Positions 1 through 7,181 of a stretch of DNA of 7,867 nucleotides are shown one piece after another (the first letter of the stretch is position 1; every line of letters starts with the position of its first letter). The stretch lies in contig CAINDH010000205.1 in NCBI GenBank assembly GCA_903847285.1, forward strand, positions 1 through 7,867, written 5' to 3'. Made by a program: the position numbers and the translations under genes. Below the pieces are notes generated by a model. It saw only the letters and a list, made by a program, of their open reading frames with translations. It ran no database searches and was not told the origin of the DNA. Source of the stretch: an uncultured Verrucomicrobia subdivision 3 bacterium. Its GTDB lineage: Bacteria; Verrucomicrobiota; Verrucomicrobiae; Limisphaerales; UBA11358.

Positions 1-1125
1 GAAGCCAAGTCCATCGACACCACCCTCGAAGTGGTCGAAGGCATGCAGTTCGACAAGGGTTACCTCTCACCTTACTTCGTCACGAACGCCGAGACGATGG
101 AAGTAAAGATGGAAGATCCGTATATTTTGATTTTCGAAAAGAAGATCAGCAACTTGAAAGAGCTGTTGCCGTTGCTTGAAAAAGCCGCCCGTGCGAGCAA
201 ACCTTTCTTGATCATCGCCGAAGAAGTCGAAGGCGAAGCGCTCGCGACGCTCGTCGTGAACAAACTCCGTGGCACGATCAACGTGGCCGCTGTGAAATCC
301 CCGGGCTTCGGCGATCGCCGCAAAGCCATGTTGGAAGACATCGCGGTGTTGACCGGCGGCAAGTTCATCACCGAAGACCTCGGCATTAAGCTCGAGACGG
401 TGGAACTCACCGACCTCGGCCGCGCGAAGACTGTCATCATCGACAAAGAAAACACCACGATCGTGGAAGGCGCTGGCAAAAACAGCGACATCCAGGGCCG
501 CGTGAACCAGATCCGCCGTCAGATCGAAGAGACCACTTCTGATTACGACCGCGAAAAATTGCAGGAACGTCTCGCGAAGTTGGCGGGCGGCGTGGCCGTC
601 ATCAACGTCGGTGCCGCGACCGAATCCGAAATGAAGGAAAAGAAAATGCGCGTGGAAGACGCGTTGCACGCAACTCGCGCCGCTGTCGAAGAAGGCATCG
701 TCGCTGGTGGTGGTGTGGCGCTCATCCGCTGCATCCCGGCCATCGAAGCCGTCAAAACCTCCAACGAAGACGAAGCGATTGGCGTTGGTATCGTCAAGCG
801 CGCCGTCGAAGCTCCGCTCCGTTCGCTCGCTGCGAACGCTGGCGAAGAAGGCAGCGTCATCGTGGACAAAGTCCGTAAGGCCAAGGGCAACGAAGGTTAC
901 AACGTCGCAACGGGCGTTTACGAAGACCTCGTCAAAGCTGGCGTCGTTGACCCGAAGAAAGTCACGCGCTCTGCCTTGCAGAACGCGGCGTCCATCGCGG
1001 GCCTCTTGCTCACGACCGAATGCCTCATCACCGACATGCCCGAGAAGGACAAGCCGGCAGCCGGCGGTGGCCACGGCCACGGCGGCGGTGACATGGGCGG
1101 CATGGGCGGCATGGGCGGCTACTGA
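1..1125 (+). CDS. groL: GroEL chaperonin (60 kDa chaperonin), 5'-truncated by the window edge
   Basis: ATP-driven cytoplasmic folding chaperone that forms double heptameric rings with GroES. The reading frame is open from base 1, so the true start lies outside the window; 374 residues are present, corresponding to about E. coli GroEL residue 179 to the end. With that offset the substrate/GroES-binding apical residues are conserved (Y21, Y25, F26, L81, V85, V86, equivalent to E. coli Y199, Y203, F204, L259, V263, V264). The ATPase aspartate D398 is D220 here, inside [24 protein letters not shown] and [18 protein letters not shown] are family hallmarks. The equatorial ATP motif GDGTT is upstream and not visible. 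The tail is glycine/methionine-rich, as in most GroELs, but also carries [10 protein letters not shown] and ends in Tyr. A strong terminator follows. Whether groES precedes it cannot be seen. Identity is very secure. Confidence 0.98.
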   Translation, partial: EAKSIDTTLEVVEGMQFDKGYLSPYFVTNAETMEVKMEDPYILIFEKKISNLKELLPLLEKAARASKPFLIIAEEVEGEALATLVVNKLRGTINVAAVKSPGFGDRRKAMLEDIAVLTGGKFITEDLGIKLETVELTDLGRAKTVIIDKENTTIVEGAGKNSDIQGRVNQIRRQIEETTSDYDREKLQERLAKLAGGVAVINVGAATESEMKEKKMRVEDALHATRAAVEEGIVAGGGVALIRCIPAIEAVKTSNEDEAIGVGIVKRAVEAPLRSLAANAGEEGSVIVDKVRKAKGNEGYNVATGVYEDLVKAGVVDPKKVTRSALQNAASIAGLLLTTECLITDMPEKDKPAAGGGHGHGGGDMGGMGGMGGY

Positions 1126-1155
1126 TTCGCTCGCAAACGAAATTAAAATTCACGA

Positions 1156-1190
1156 CGCGGCGGGAAGCAATTTCCGCCGCGTTTTTATTT
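1156..1190 (+). terminator. Rho-independent terminator of groEL
   Basis: An 8-bp GC-only stem (CGCGGCGG at 1156-1163 with CCGCCGCG at 1174-1181) continues inward through two A-T pairs and one G-T pair to a GCAA tetraloop (1167-1170), a GNRA-type loop. It is followed at once by TTTTTATTT (1182-1190). It starts about 30 nt after the groEL stop. This is a textbook intrinsic terminator and should isolate groEL from the secreted-protein gene that follows. Confidence 0.93.
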
Positions 1191-1268
1191 GGTTTGCCAC
1201 ATCCGGTTCGGCGTTCCTTGGGCAAAAGCTATTGTGCATCCGCAGTTTTTTATGGAATAGTTTCGCCC

Positions 1269-2915
1269 ATGACCTCCCGGCTCCGGACCAGAATGGTGGC
1301 GTTGGTTTTATTCGGCGTATTTTTCACCACACAACTTTCCCGCGCCGACTGCACGCTCACCAATATTGGCATCGTGCCGCTCAACGAATTCGGTCTTGGT
1401 TCCTATTCCAACAATAATGGCGGGCTGTATCCTGGCGGTGTAAACACGCGTCCGGCAGCGCACGAGGCGGCGGGCATCGCTATCGCTCAGGGCATCCAGC
1501 CGCTAGACGCGGCAGGCAATGTGAACACCAACACCGGCAAGATCGGTTTGCTTTCGCTGGGGATGTCGAACGTCACACAGGAATGGGGCTCCAAGGGCAC
1601 AAACCAGTTCACGCGCATCGCCACGAACGATCCGTCGCTGAACCCGCGTGTGGCTATCGCCGACGGCGCGATTAGCGGGCAAGACGCGCCGCGTTGGACC
1701 AACTATATTTCCGCGAACTGGGACGCCATCGTCACCAATCGTCTGCCAGCCGCGGGCATGACCACAAACCAGGTGCAGGTGGTGTGGCTCAAGCAGGCAC
1801 TGGCCGGGCCGACGAACTACGGTGGTTTCCCGGCGCACGCGCGGACGTTGCAAGCGATGGAGGAAATGATATTGCGCAATGCGAAGGCACGGTTTCCGAA
1901 TCTTAAAATCGCCTATCTCTCCAGCCGCACACGCGCCTACACCGCCAACCCCGGCGATTTAAGCCCGGAGCCGTTTGCGTTCGAATGTGGTTTTGCGGCG
2001 CGTTGGGTCATCGAGGATCAACTCAACCGGACGAATAATTTGAACTATGATCCGACGAACGGTCCGGTTGTCGCGCCATGGCTTTCGTGGGGGCCATATC
2101 TCTGGGCGAATGGCACCACGCCGCGCGGCGATGGCTATGTCGCGCTATGCAGCGACACGGAGTCCGCAGACTACACGCATCCAACCACGAACGGCGGGGT
2201 GGCTAAAGTCGCGGTGGAGCTGCTCGCGTTTTTCAAAACCGACCGCACCGCGACGCCATGGTTCCTGAAAAAGCCCGGCTCAGGCGCGCCGAGTTGCTCA
2301 CCCTCTGCCAGCACGAACCTGGGGCTTGCGCCGCTGACGGTGAATTTCTTTGCAAATGCCACGCCCGGCTCCGCGCCATTTCGCGATGCAAAGTGGACAT
2401 TTGAGGACGGCGAATACGCCACCAACGTCAATCCTACCAAGGTGTTTTACACACCGGGAGTTTATCATCCGCATTTCACCGCGACCGATACGAATGGCAA
2501 TACTGCGCAAGGCAGCGTGACCGTGACCGTCGGTGCAAGGTTCGATACATGGCGCGCGGTGAAGTTCACGGCGGCGGAATTTAGCAACACCAACTTTAGC
2601 GGTGCGGCAGCGAATCCGGATGCGGACAATTATCCAAACCTGCTGGAATACGCACTCGGCTTGGAACCAAAAACCAATTCGCCCGCGAGCACGATGGCGG
2701 TGAATTTGACGAACGGAATTTTTTCGCTGACGTTTCCGCATTACAAATTTGCGATCGATGCGCCGCTCACCGTCGAGGTTAGCTCGGATTTGACGTCGTG
2801 GAGTTCCGTCAGCGCCACGCAATCGCTTGACCTTGGGGCGCTGGAATTTCTAACCATGCAGCAAACGGCGACGAATACGGCGCAATTTTTCCGGCTGAAA
2901 TCCGTGTTGCAGTGA
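1269..2915 (+). CDS. Secreted SGNH-hydrolase-like protein with PKD domain and verrucomicrobial C-terminal module
   Basis: 548 residues; the substrate is unknown. I chose the ATG at 1269 because it gives a good signal peptide (Arg-rich start, hydrophobic VALVLFGVFFTT, probable cleavage after SRA, residue 26). An upstream in-frame ATG at 1194 would bury it behind 25 extra residues, and an ATG at 1293 is a third option. Residues ~30-333 resemble a family I recall from verrucomicrobial and planctomycete exported proteins (NTRPAAHEAAG, LSLGMSN, DGAISGQ, VQVVWLKQA, LKIAYLSSR, WLSWGPYLWA, DYTHP). GMS at 98-100 could be the SGNH nucleophile block and D301-x-x-H304 the catalytic Asp/His block; a clear GxND block is missing, so hydrolase activity is inferred. 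Residues ~340-422 form a PKD beta-sandwich (WTFEDGEYATN, PGVYHPHFTATDTNGN, VTVTV). Residues 428-468 carry NPDADNYPNLLEYALGLEP, like degenerate Ca-binding linkers, and the last ~65 form a beta-rich domain ending FFRLK. Monocistronic by position. Confidence 0.85.
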   Translation: MTSRLRTRMVALVLFGVFFTTQLSRADCTLTNIGIVPLNEFGLGSYSNNNGGLYPGGVNTRPAAHEAAGIAIAQGIQPLDAAGNVNTNTGKIGLLSLGMSNVTQEWGSKGTNQFTRIATNDPSLNPRVAIADGAISGQDAPRWTNYISANWDAIVTNRLPAAGMTTNQVQVVWLKQALAGPTNYGGFPAHARTLQAMEEMILRNAKARFPNLKIAYLSSRTRAYTANPGDLSPEPFAFECGFAARWVIEDQLNRTNNLNYDPTNGPVVAPWLSWGPYLWANGTTPRGDGYVALCSDTESADYTHPTTNGGVAKVAVELLAFFKTDRTATPWFLKKPGSGAPSCSPSASTNLGLAPLTVNFFANATPGSAPFRDAKWTFEDGEYATNVNPTKVFYTPGVYHPHFTATDTNGNTAQGSVTVTVGARFDTWRAVKFTAAEFSNTNFSGAAANPDADNYPNLLEYALGLEPKTNSPASTMAVNLTNGIFSLTFPHYKFAIDAPLTVEVSSDLTSWSSVSATQSLDLGALEFLTMQQTATNTAQFFRLKSVLQ

Positions 2916-2979
2916 CTGAGCAAAGCTACGGCTAACGTTTTGCGCACAGTGGGGCTCTGTTACCAATCAGGCGTGATGC

Positions 2980-3008
2980 TTGCGCGGATGGAGGTGTGGG
3001 TCTAATCT
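2980..3008 (+). promoter_or_regulatory. Weak sigma70-like promoter candidate for tRNA-Arg
   Basis: TTGCGC (2980-2985) and TAATCT (3003-3008) are separated by exactly 17 nt and would start transcription around 3015, just before the tRNA 5' end at 3018. Each hexamer matches only 3 of 6 consensus bases, so the support is mainly spacing and position. The rest of the interval 2916-3017 shows no gene and no convincing terminator for the preceding CDS: a weak GCAAA/TTTGC pairing at 2920-2943 has no T tract. Confidence 0.33.
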
Positions 3009-3017
3009 GGCGTGGCT

Positions 3018-3094
3018 GCGTCCGTAGCTCAGTTGGATAGAGCATCTGCCTTCTAAGCAGGTTGTCGCGCGTTCGATTCGCGCCGGACGCACCA
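3018..3094 (+). tRNA. tRNA-Arg, anticodon UCU (decodes AGA/AGG)
   Basis: A full cloverleaf can be drawn. Acceptor GCGTCCG (3018-3024) pairs perfectly with CGGACGC (3084-3090). The D stem is GCTC/GAGC (3027-3030, 3040-3043) with loop AGTTGGATA. The anticodon stem TCTGC/GCAGG (3045-3049, 3057-3061) has one T-G pair, and the 7-nt loop CTTCTAA holds TCT at 3052-3054. The variable loop is five bases. The T stem GCGCG/CGCGC (3067-3071, 3079-3083) closes loop TTCGATT. The discriminator is A3091 and CCA is encoded (3092-3094). It is convergent with the M16 cluster, whose last stop codon lies only five bases downstream, and no T-rich terminator follows it. Confidence 0.96.
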
Positions 3095-3108
3095 CTTCAT
3101 CACTTCAT
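3093..3108. repeat. Tandem 8-bp duplication (CACTTCAT x2) at the tRNA/M16 junction
   Basis: CACTTCAT occurs twice head to tail at 3093-3100 and 3101-3108. The first copy begins inside the tRNA CCA end (C3093, A3094), and the complement of the copy junction supplies the TGA stop (3100-3102) of the M16 gene on the minus strand. Confidence 0.9.
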
Positions 3109-4605
3109 TGGCAGCATCGTCAGCGGATCGCGCAGCGGAAGTTCGGTGAACTTGCCGCCGAGCAACTCCGTGAGCTTAGCGGGATGGTTCGGGTGGCCTA
3201 GAAGAATTTCTTCCTTGTTGCCTACGACGAGCACGACAAGTTTTTCAGGACTGAGATATTTCGCAGCGACGCGTTGGACATCTTCTTTGGTGACGGCGGA
3301 AACCTTGTCGCGGAAATTTTTCCAGAACTCTGGGTCGGTGACGCGACGGCCAGTAAATTCATCGGCGGCAAACTGGTCGACGACGGCAGATTTAGTGGCA
3401 AATTTTTGTGGGAACGTGTTGATGTAGGATTTGATGGCGATGTTAATTTCCTTATCGGTGACGGGTTCGGCGGCGATGCGTTTCAATTCTTCCACGCAAA
3501 TCTGCGCGGCGTAGGCCACGGTGCGTGACTTGGATTGAAAGATGATGGTGGTGATGCCAGGATAATAAACGCCGCCAGGGAAGCGCGAGCCGACGGAATA
3601 AGCCAAGCCTTCATCCGAGCGAACGCGGCCCATGAGGCGCGAGCTAAAACCGCCGCCGCCGAGGATGTTATTCATCACGAGGCAGGCGAAGTAATCGGGG
3701 TCGTCGCGCTTGATGCCGGGCAGCATCATCGTCACGCGGCCTTGATCTACTTCGGGTTTGTTGACGAGATAAACGCCGGGCGCAGCGAAAACAAAATTGG
3801 TGGGGATGACTTCAGGTTTGTGCAGCGAGGCCATACCGTTGGCGGGCGGCGTGAATAGTGTTTCCAGCCGGGCAATCATGTCGTCGCGGTTAAAATCGCC
3901 GCTCACGCCGATGACGAAGTTGCGCGGGATGAATTGCTGGCGGTGAAATCTTTCCAAGTCAGTGCGCGTGATGGATGCCAATGAATTCGAGGTAGAATAG
4001 CGGTTCTCAAAAAAGTTTTCGCCGCGCGCAAGAAAGCCGACTTCGCGGCCTTCGATGTTGGGCGAATCGTCGTTGCGCTGCTTCATCTCCTGCAACATCT
4101 GCTGCTTGCGGAGGGTGATTTTGTCGTCCTGAAAACGCGGGGCGAAGAGGACGTCGCGCAGAATGCCGAGGCCTTCGTCCAAATCTTTGGCGAGCAGGTT
4201 GAGGCCGACGGTGGCTTCGGTATCGCCGATGCTGGTGCCGAGATTCGCGGCGAGAAACGCAAGGCGTTCCTCAAGCTGGTCGGCGGTGTTTGTGCCCGCG
4301 CCGCCGTGCGTGAGCAGCCAGCTGCAAAGTTCGGTGAGGCCTTCCTTGCCGATGGGTTCGAGGTAATTGCCGGTGCGGAGGTAGAGGCTGAAATTGATGA
4401 GCGGACGTTCGTGATCCGGCACGAGATACGCGACGGGGCCGGCCTTGAGCGGCACGCGGAACGAGTCGGGCGCGGGCGGTTCGTATTTGAGCGGCGGGAA
4501 ATTTAATTTCTCCGGGCGGTCGGGGATGTCATCAGCGCGGACGGCGTTCGAAAAAGAAACGGCAGCGGCGACTGCGCTCAACAAAATTGTGGGGAAATAT
4601 TTCAT
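3100..4605 (-). CDS. M16 peptidase-like subunit without zinc motif, carrying the R/Y pair (second M16 gene)
   Basis: 501 residues from the ATG at 4605. The frame is open further upstream, but this start gives a clean signal peptide ([16 protein letters not shown], probable cleavage after VRA, residue 24), so a periplasmic location is expected. The protein has the two-domain M16 fold: the N-terminal half ~50-250 ([44 protein letters not shown]) and the C-terminal half ~265-465. Where active members have HxxEH, this one reads [14 protein letters not shown] (89-102), so the zinc ligands are absent. It keeps [23 protein letters not shown], in which R329 and Y336 have the spacing of the substrate-binding R/Y pair of M16 enzymes (insulin-degrading enzyme R824/Y831). 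This is the pattern of the non-zinc partner in heterodimeric bacterial M16B peptidases. It is third in a minus-strand cluster, 34 nt after the lipoprotein gene. No strong RBS and no terminator are visible. Confidence 0.92.
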   Translation of the reverse strand: MKYFPTILLSAVAAAVSFSNAVRADDIPDRPEKLNFPPLKYEPPAPDSFRVPLKAGPVAYLVPDHERPLINFSLYLRTGNYLEPIGKEGLTELCSWLLTHGGAGTNTADQLEERLAFLAANLGTSIGDTEATVGLNLLAKDLDEGLGILRDVLFAPRFQDDKITLRKQQMLQEMKQRNDDSPNIEGREVGFLARGENFFENRYSTSNSLASITRTDLERFHRQQFIPRNFVIGVSGDFNRDDMIARLETLFTPPANGMASLHKPEVIPTNFVFAAPGVYLVNKPEVDQGRVTMMLPGIKRDDPDYFACLVMNNILGGGGFSSRLMGRVRSDEGLAYSVGSRFPGGVYYPGITTIIFQSKSRTVAYAAQICVEELKRIAAEPVTDKEINIAIKSYINTFPQKFATKSAVVDQFAADEFTGRRVTDPEFWKNFRDKVSAVTKEDVQRVAAKYLSPEKLVVLVVGNKEEILLGHPNHPAKLTELLGGKFTELPLRDPLTMLPMK

Positions 4606-4639
4606 GGCGTAAAAAGTGTTTTTAACTGTGGTATCTCTC

Positions 4640-5146
4640 TCATCTCTCAACTTCCTTTTCGGTGTGGTGAATCGGAAAGAACGTGGGTTCTGACTCTGTG
4701 TAACCGATGACCCGCATTGCATGAATGGTCATGTCCGGGGCGATTCTGACATGTCTTGTAATGCGTTTGCACGGAAAGTCCCGCGTGAATCGTGAACCGC
4801 TGATAAACTGGCTTGGCATGGCTGCGATGGGTGAGACGTTGGTAAAAATAAAGCGCGACTGTCCATCAGAGATAACCCAAGACGCGGGCCGCTGATCGGG
4901 TAATGTCGGCATTATCCCACTGCAACGGCCTGTGGCTTTGGCAGGAATTGCCACGGTTTCGATGCTCTGCGACTCACAAATTAATGTGAGTTGAATGTTC
5001 TTGCCGGTTTCATTTCGCACGCAAGTCGAAGAACTAACGCAACAACCAGTTAACGTCAGCATCCCAATCACGGGAAAGACCAAGAAGATTCGCGGCGCGT
5101 TAAACGCAGCAAGGCATTCTTCGTTTTTATTTTTACTTCGCTTCAC
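4640..5146 (-). CDS. Small lipoprotein of unknown function between two M16 peptidase genes
   Basis: 168 residues. The start is GTG at 5146, overlapping the TGA stop of the upstream M16 gene as GTGA, which suggests translational coupling. The N-terminus is basic (KRSKNKN), then hydrophobic ([13 protein letters not shown]) and ends in a lipobox L32-T33-G34-C35, so processing by signal peptidase II is expected. Residue +2 is Cys, not Asp, which under the E. coli rule favours outer-membrane delivery. After C35 there are further cysteines at C36, C42, C57, C75 and C126. The body looks like a small beta protein ([29 protein letters not shown], then [14 protein letters not shown]), with a polar tail EKEVER. 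I do not recognise a family. By sample counts its DNA is near 50% G+C against roughly 60% in the M16 genes, so it may be a later insertion. A role as accessory or anchor for the M16 pair is inference from position only. Confidence 0.75.
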   Translation of the reverse strand: MKRSKNKNEECLAAFNAPRIFLVFPVIGMLTLTGCCVSSSTCVRNETGKNIQLTLICESQSIETVAIPAKATGRCSGIMPTLPDQRPASWVISDGQSRFIFTNVSPIAAMPSQFISGSRFTRDFPCKRITRHVRIAPDMTIHAMRVIGYTESEPTFFPIHHTEKEVER

Positions 5147-6684
5147 TTGGCTTTGTCTGTTTCAGTTTTCGCCTTGCGCGTGAAGGTGGCGACGGCGCGG
5201 TTTTCTTTTTTGAAGTATTCGTTGGCGACACGCTTCACATCGGCAGCAGTGACGGCTTGCGTCTTGGCGTTGGCGTCATTGATTTCGCGCCAGTCGCCCT
5301 CGCCTTCGTTCCAGATGAGCTGGTGGAGGATGGCCATGTTGGAACTCAACTTGCGGTATTCGCTGGCGGCAAAGGCATTTTTCACCTTCTGTAATTCCTC
5401 GGCGGGGACTTCGTCGCTCTGCAATTTTTCAAGCTCGGCGTAGATGGCTTTCTCAACTTCCTCCGGTGTGTGGCCTGGCGCGGCCTCGCCGCTCAAGTCA
5501 AAGAAGCCCGCCCACTTCATGGAGTCTTGCGCCGCGCCAACGTCGTTGGCCACGCCGCTGCCGAGCACGAGTCCCTTGTAAAGCCGCCCGGTGTGTGTGG
5601 ACAAAAGTTGCGCGAGAATGTCCAGCGCGTAGGAATCCTTGTGGCCAAAGGGAACGGTGTGATGAAAAATTTCGACCTGCGGATTGGCGTCCACTTCGGC
5701 GTTCATGCGTTTCTCCACGGTTTGCTTCGGTTCCAGCGTGACGAGGTCGGGCGGATTGTTGGAGCCGCGTGGGATACGGGCGAAATATTTTTCAAGCTGG
5801 GGAAAAATTTCCTGCGTCTTGAAATCGCCGACCAGAATCAACGTGAGATTTTGCGGCGCGTAAAACGTAGCGTAAAAAGCATCGGCCTGCGGCTTGGAAA
5901 TCGTGGAGACGTCGGATGGCCAGCCAAGCGTATTCCAGGAATACGGCAGCGCTTGCCAGAACATGGCGTTGAACGTTTCCATCGGCACGCCCATCGGCGT
6001 GGATTCCAGGCGCATCCGGCGTTCTTCAAACACCACGTCGCGCTCGGAATAAAATTCGCGGAAGACGGGCTTCAAGATGCGGCCAGACTCCATCCACATC
6101 CAGAGTTCCAGCTTGTTCGCCGGCACGGTGCAGAAATACGCTGTCATGTCTTGCATAGTGAATGCATTCATTCCGGACGCGCCATTCGCCGTGTAGAGAT
6201 TATCGAATTCATTTTTCACGAGGACTTTTCGTTCATCATCCACGAGCGCTTGAAATTGTTTCTGCAACTCGCGGTAGTGCGGCGTCCAGCACTCCGGTTT
6301 CATCATGTCGTCAATTTTTCCGCTGCGGATCTGGCCGCGCATCTTTGTTTCTTCGTCACGCATCGCATCGCGGATTTTTTCCTGCTCGGCGAGGATCTCA
6401 AAATCTTTCGGCGCGTCCGTCGTGCCGATAGTCGTCGTGCCCTTGAACATCATATGCTCGAACAAGTGCGCCATGCCCGTGATGCCGGGGTGCTCGTTCG
6501 CACTGCCGACGTGCGCGACCCAGCCACCGGCGACGCTGGGTTCGTCGTGGCGCTCAACGAGCAGGACTTTCATGCCGTTGGACAAATTGGTTTCCGTGAC
6601 GGGAACTTGTTGTGCGCTGGCGGACTGAAATTGAGCGAGTGTAATTAGCCCAATGGCGGTGAGAATTATTTTTTTGTCCGACAT
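5143..6684 (-). CDS. Catalytic M16 zinc peptidase, periplasmic (first M16 gene)
   Basis: 513 residues from the ATG at 6684; a TTG six codons upstream (6702) is less likely because ATG gives the better signal peptide (MSDKKIILTAIGLITLAQ, cleavage after ASA, residue 24). The inverted zinc motif HxxEH is intact as H73-L-F-E76-H77 in GITGMAHLFEHMMFKGT, and the third ligand is E221 in RDVVFEERRMR. The gap from H77 to E221 is 144 residues against about 76 in mitochondrial processing peptidase. The extra ~68 residues (about 95-165, rich in E/K/R/Q, probably helical) are typical of one bacterial M16 subgroup. Other family landmarks are NEFDNLYTANGASGMNAFT, FYAPQNLTLILVGDF, KYFARIP and GRLYKGL. The C-terminal half lacks the Tyr of the R/Y pair (VAND at that place). 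It leads the cluster with the lipoprotein and the zinc-less M16 gene, and probably forms a heterodimer with the latter to degrade peptides in the periplasm. Confidence 0.94.
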   Translation of the reverse strand: MSDKKIILTAIGLITLAQFQSASAQQVPVTETNLSNGMKVLLVERHDEPSVAGGWVAHVGSANEHPGITGMAHLFEHMMFKGTTTIGTTDAPKDFEILAEQEKIRDAMRDEETKMRGQIRSGKIDDMMKPECWTPHYRELQKQFQALVDDERKVLVKNEFDNLYTANGASGMNAFTMQDMTAYFCTVPANKLELWMWMESGRILKPVFREFYSERDVVFEERRMRLESTPMGVPMETFNAMFWQALPYSWNTLGWPSDVSTISKPQADAFYATFYAPQNLTLILVGDFKTQEIFPQLEKYFARIPRGSNNPPDLVTLEPKQTVEKRMNAEVDANPQVEIFHHTVPFGHKDSYALDILAQLLSTHTGRLYKGLVLGSGVANDVGAAQDSMKWAGFFDLSGEAAPGHTPEEVEKAIYAELEKLQSDEVPAEELQKVKNAFAASEYRKLSSNMAILHQLIWNEGEGDWREINDANAKTQAVTAADVKRVANEYFKKENRAVATFTRKAKTETDKAK

Positions 6685-6720
6685 AAGATTGATTTCGACC
6701 AAAGTAGTCGCGTGTTGTTC

Positions 6721-6750
6721 AACTGCGAGAAAAAAAGCCGAAGAGCAGTT
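6721..6750. repeat. Inverted repeat in the divergent intergenic region
   Basis: AACTGC (6721-6726) and GCAGTT (6745-6750) are perfect inverted copies separated by 18 nt containing an A-run. They lie in the 99-nt gap between the divergent starts at 6684 (-) and 6784 (+), just upstream of the candidate promoter of the plus-strand gene. An operator is possible, but a six-base arm is also expected by chance. Confidence 0.25.
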
Positions 6751-6777
6751 GCCAGCGGGCGTGATCCAAAGTTAATT
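6749..6777 (+). promoter_or_regulatory. Candidate promoter giving a leaderless or near-leaderless mRNA
   Basis: TTGCCA (6749-6754, 5 of 6 to TTGACA) is followed after 17 nt by TTAATT (6772-6777, 3 of 6); shifted by one base, GTTAAT gives 4 of 6 with a 16-nt spacer. Transcription would start close to the ATG at 6784, which has no Shine-Dalgarno sequence before it. The -10 match is weak, so this is a suggestion. Confidence 0.38.
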
Positions 6778-6783
6778 TCCAAT

Positions 6784-7155
6784 ATGAATTTGAATTGGGA
6801 ACTGATGTGCAAAATCGCGAGCCTGGAGATTGGATCCACGCTTGCGGCGATGCCAAAGCCGCTGGGCGAAAAGGCGGCGAGACTGCCTGTCACATTTGAA
6901 CCACACCCAAATGATGAGATGGTAGCAGAAGGGATCGCACCGGATACGCTGGGATTATTCACAGGTGCTGAATTTGTAGAGGAGGAATCAGTTCCAATGC
7001 CGCCACAGATTATTTTATTTCTAGAAAACATTTGGGATTTTGCGGAAGGCCGCGAAAAAGTCTACGCAGGGGAGATTCGCACCACTTTTTTACACGAGCT
7101 GGGACATTATTTTGGGCTGGATGAAGACGATTTGTATAAGCGTGGCTTAGAATAG
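6784..7155 (+). CDS. Small metallopeptidase-family (zincin-like, HExxH) cytoplasmic protein
   Basis: 123 residues. It belongs by pattern to the minimal zincin family (PF06262 / COG3824, sometimes called DUF1025), whose biological substrates are not well established. The zinc motif is H104-E-L-G-H108, in the family context TTFLHELGHYFGLDEDDL, with D113-E114-D115 behind it; an acidic residue there is the probable third ligand. Upstream landmarks are DTLGLFTGAEFVEEE and PPQIILFLENIWDFAEG. The length fits the family (about 110-140). There is no signal peptide or membrane segment. I chose the ATG at 6784 because residues from there resemble the family's N-terminus, whereas the frame's earlier Met at 6712 would add a 24-residue basic, low-similarity extension lying over the promoter candidate. 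It is divergent from the M16 cluster and upstream of the rRNA leader; no terminator is evident after the stop. Confidence 0.87.
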   Translation: MNLNWELMCKIASLEIGSTLAAMPKPLGEKAARLPVTFEPHPNDEMVAEGIAPDTLGLFTGAEFVEEESVPMPPQIILFLENIWDFAEGREKVYAGEIRTTFLHELGHYFGLDEDDLYKRGLE

Positions 7156-7181
7156 CATTGAAAACAAAGGGGATTTTTATG

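Noticed and set aside
67..1080. 337-residue open frame on the minus strand opposite groEL
   Set aside because: It is the antisense shadow of a strongly biased GC-rich coding sequence; the translation is low-complexity (D, F, V, A, H-rich) with no family pattern, while the plus strand is certain GroEL.
707..1417. 236-residue plus-strand frame running from inside groEL through its terminator
   Set aside because: It is an out-of-frame reading of groEL (Ser/Arg/Thr-rich) and would cross a strong terminator.
2916..2960. Terminator after the secreted protein gene
   Set aside because: GCAAA/TTTGC (2920-2924, 2939-2943) gives a weak stem with no T tract after it.
3018..3110. tRNA-Arg as an integration site for a genomic island
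   Set aside because: No integrase, phage gene or distant repeat of the tRNA end is in the window; only the local 8-bp tandem copy is present, and it is reported as such.
5470..6648. 392-residue open frame on the plus strand opposite the catalytic M16 gene
   Set aside because: Antisense shadow of the M16 gene; its Arg/His/Phe-rich translation has no recognisable domain and the opposite strand has a complete zinc peptidase.
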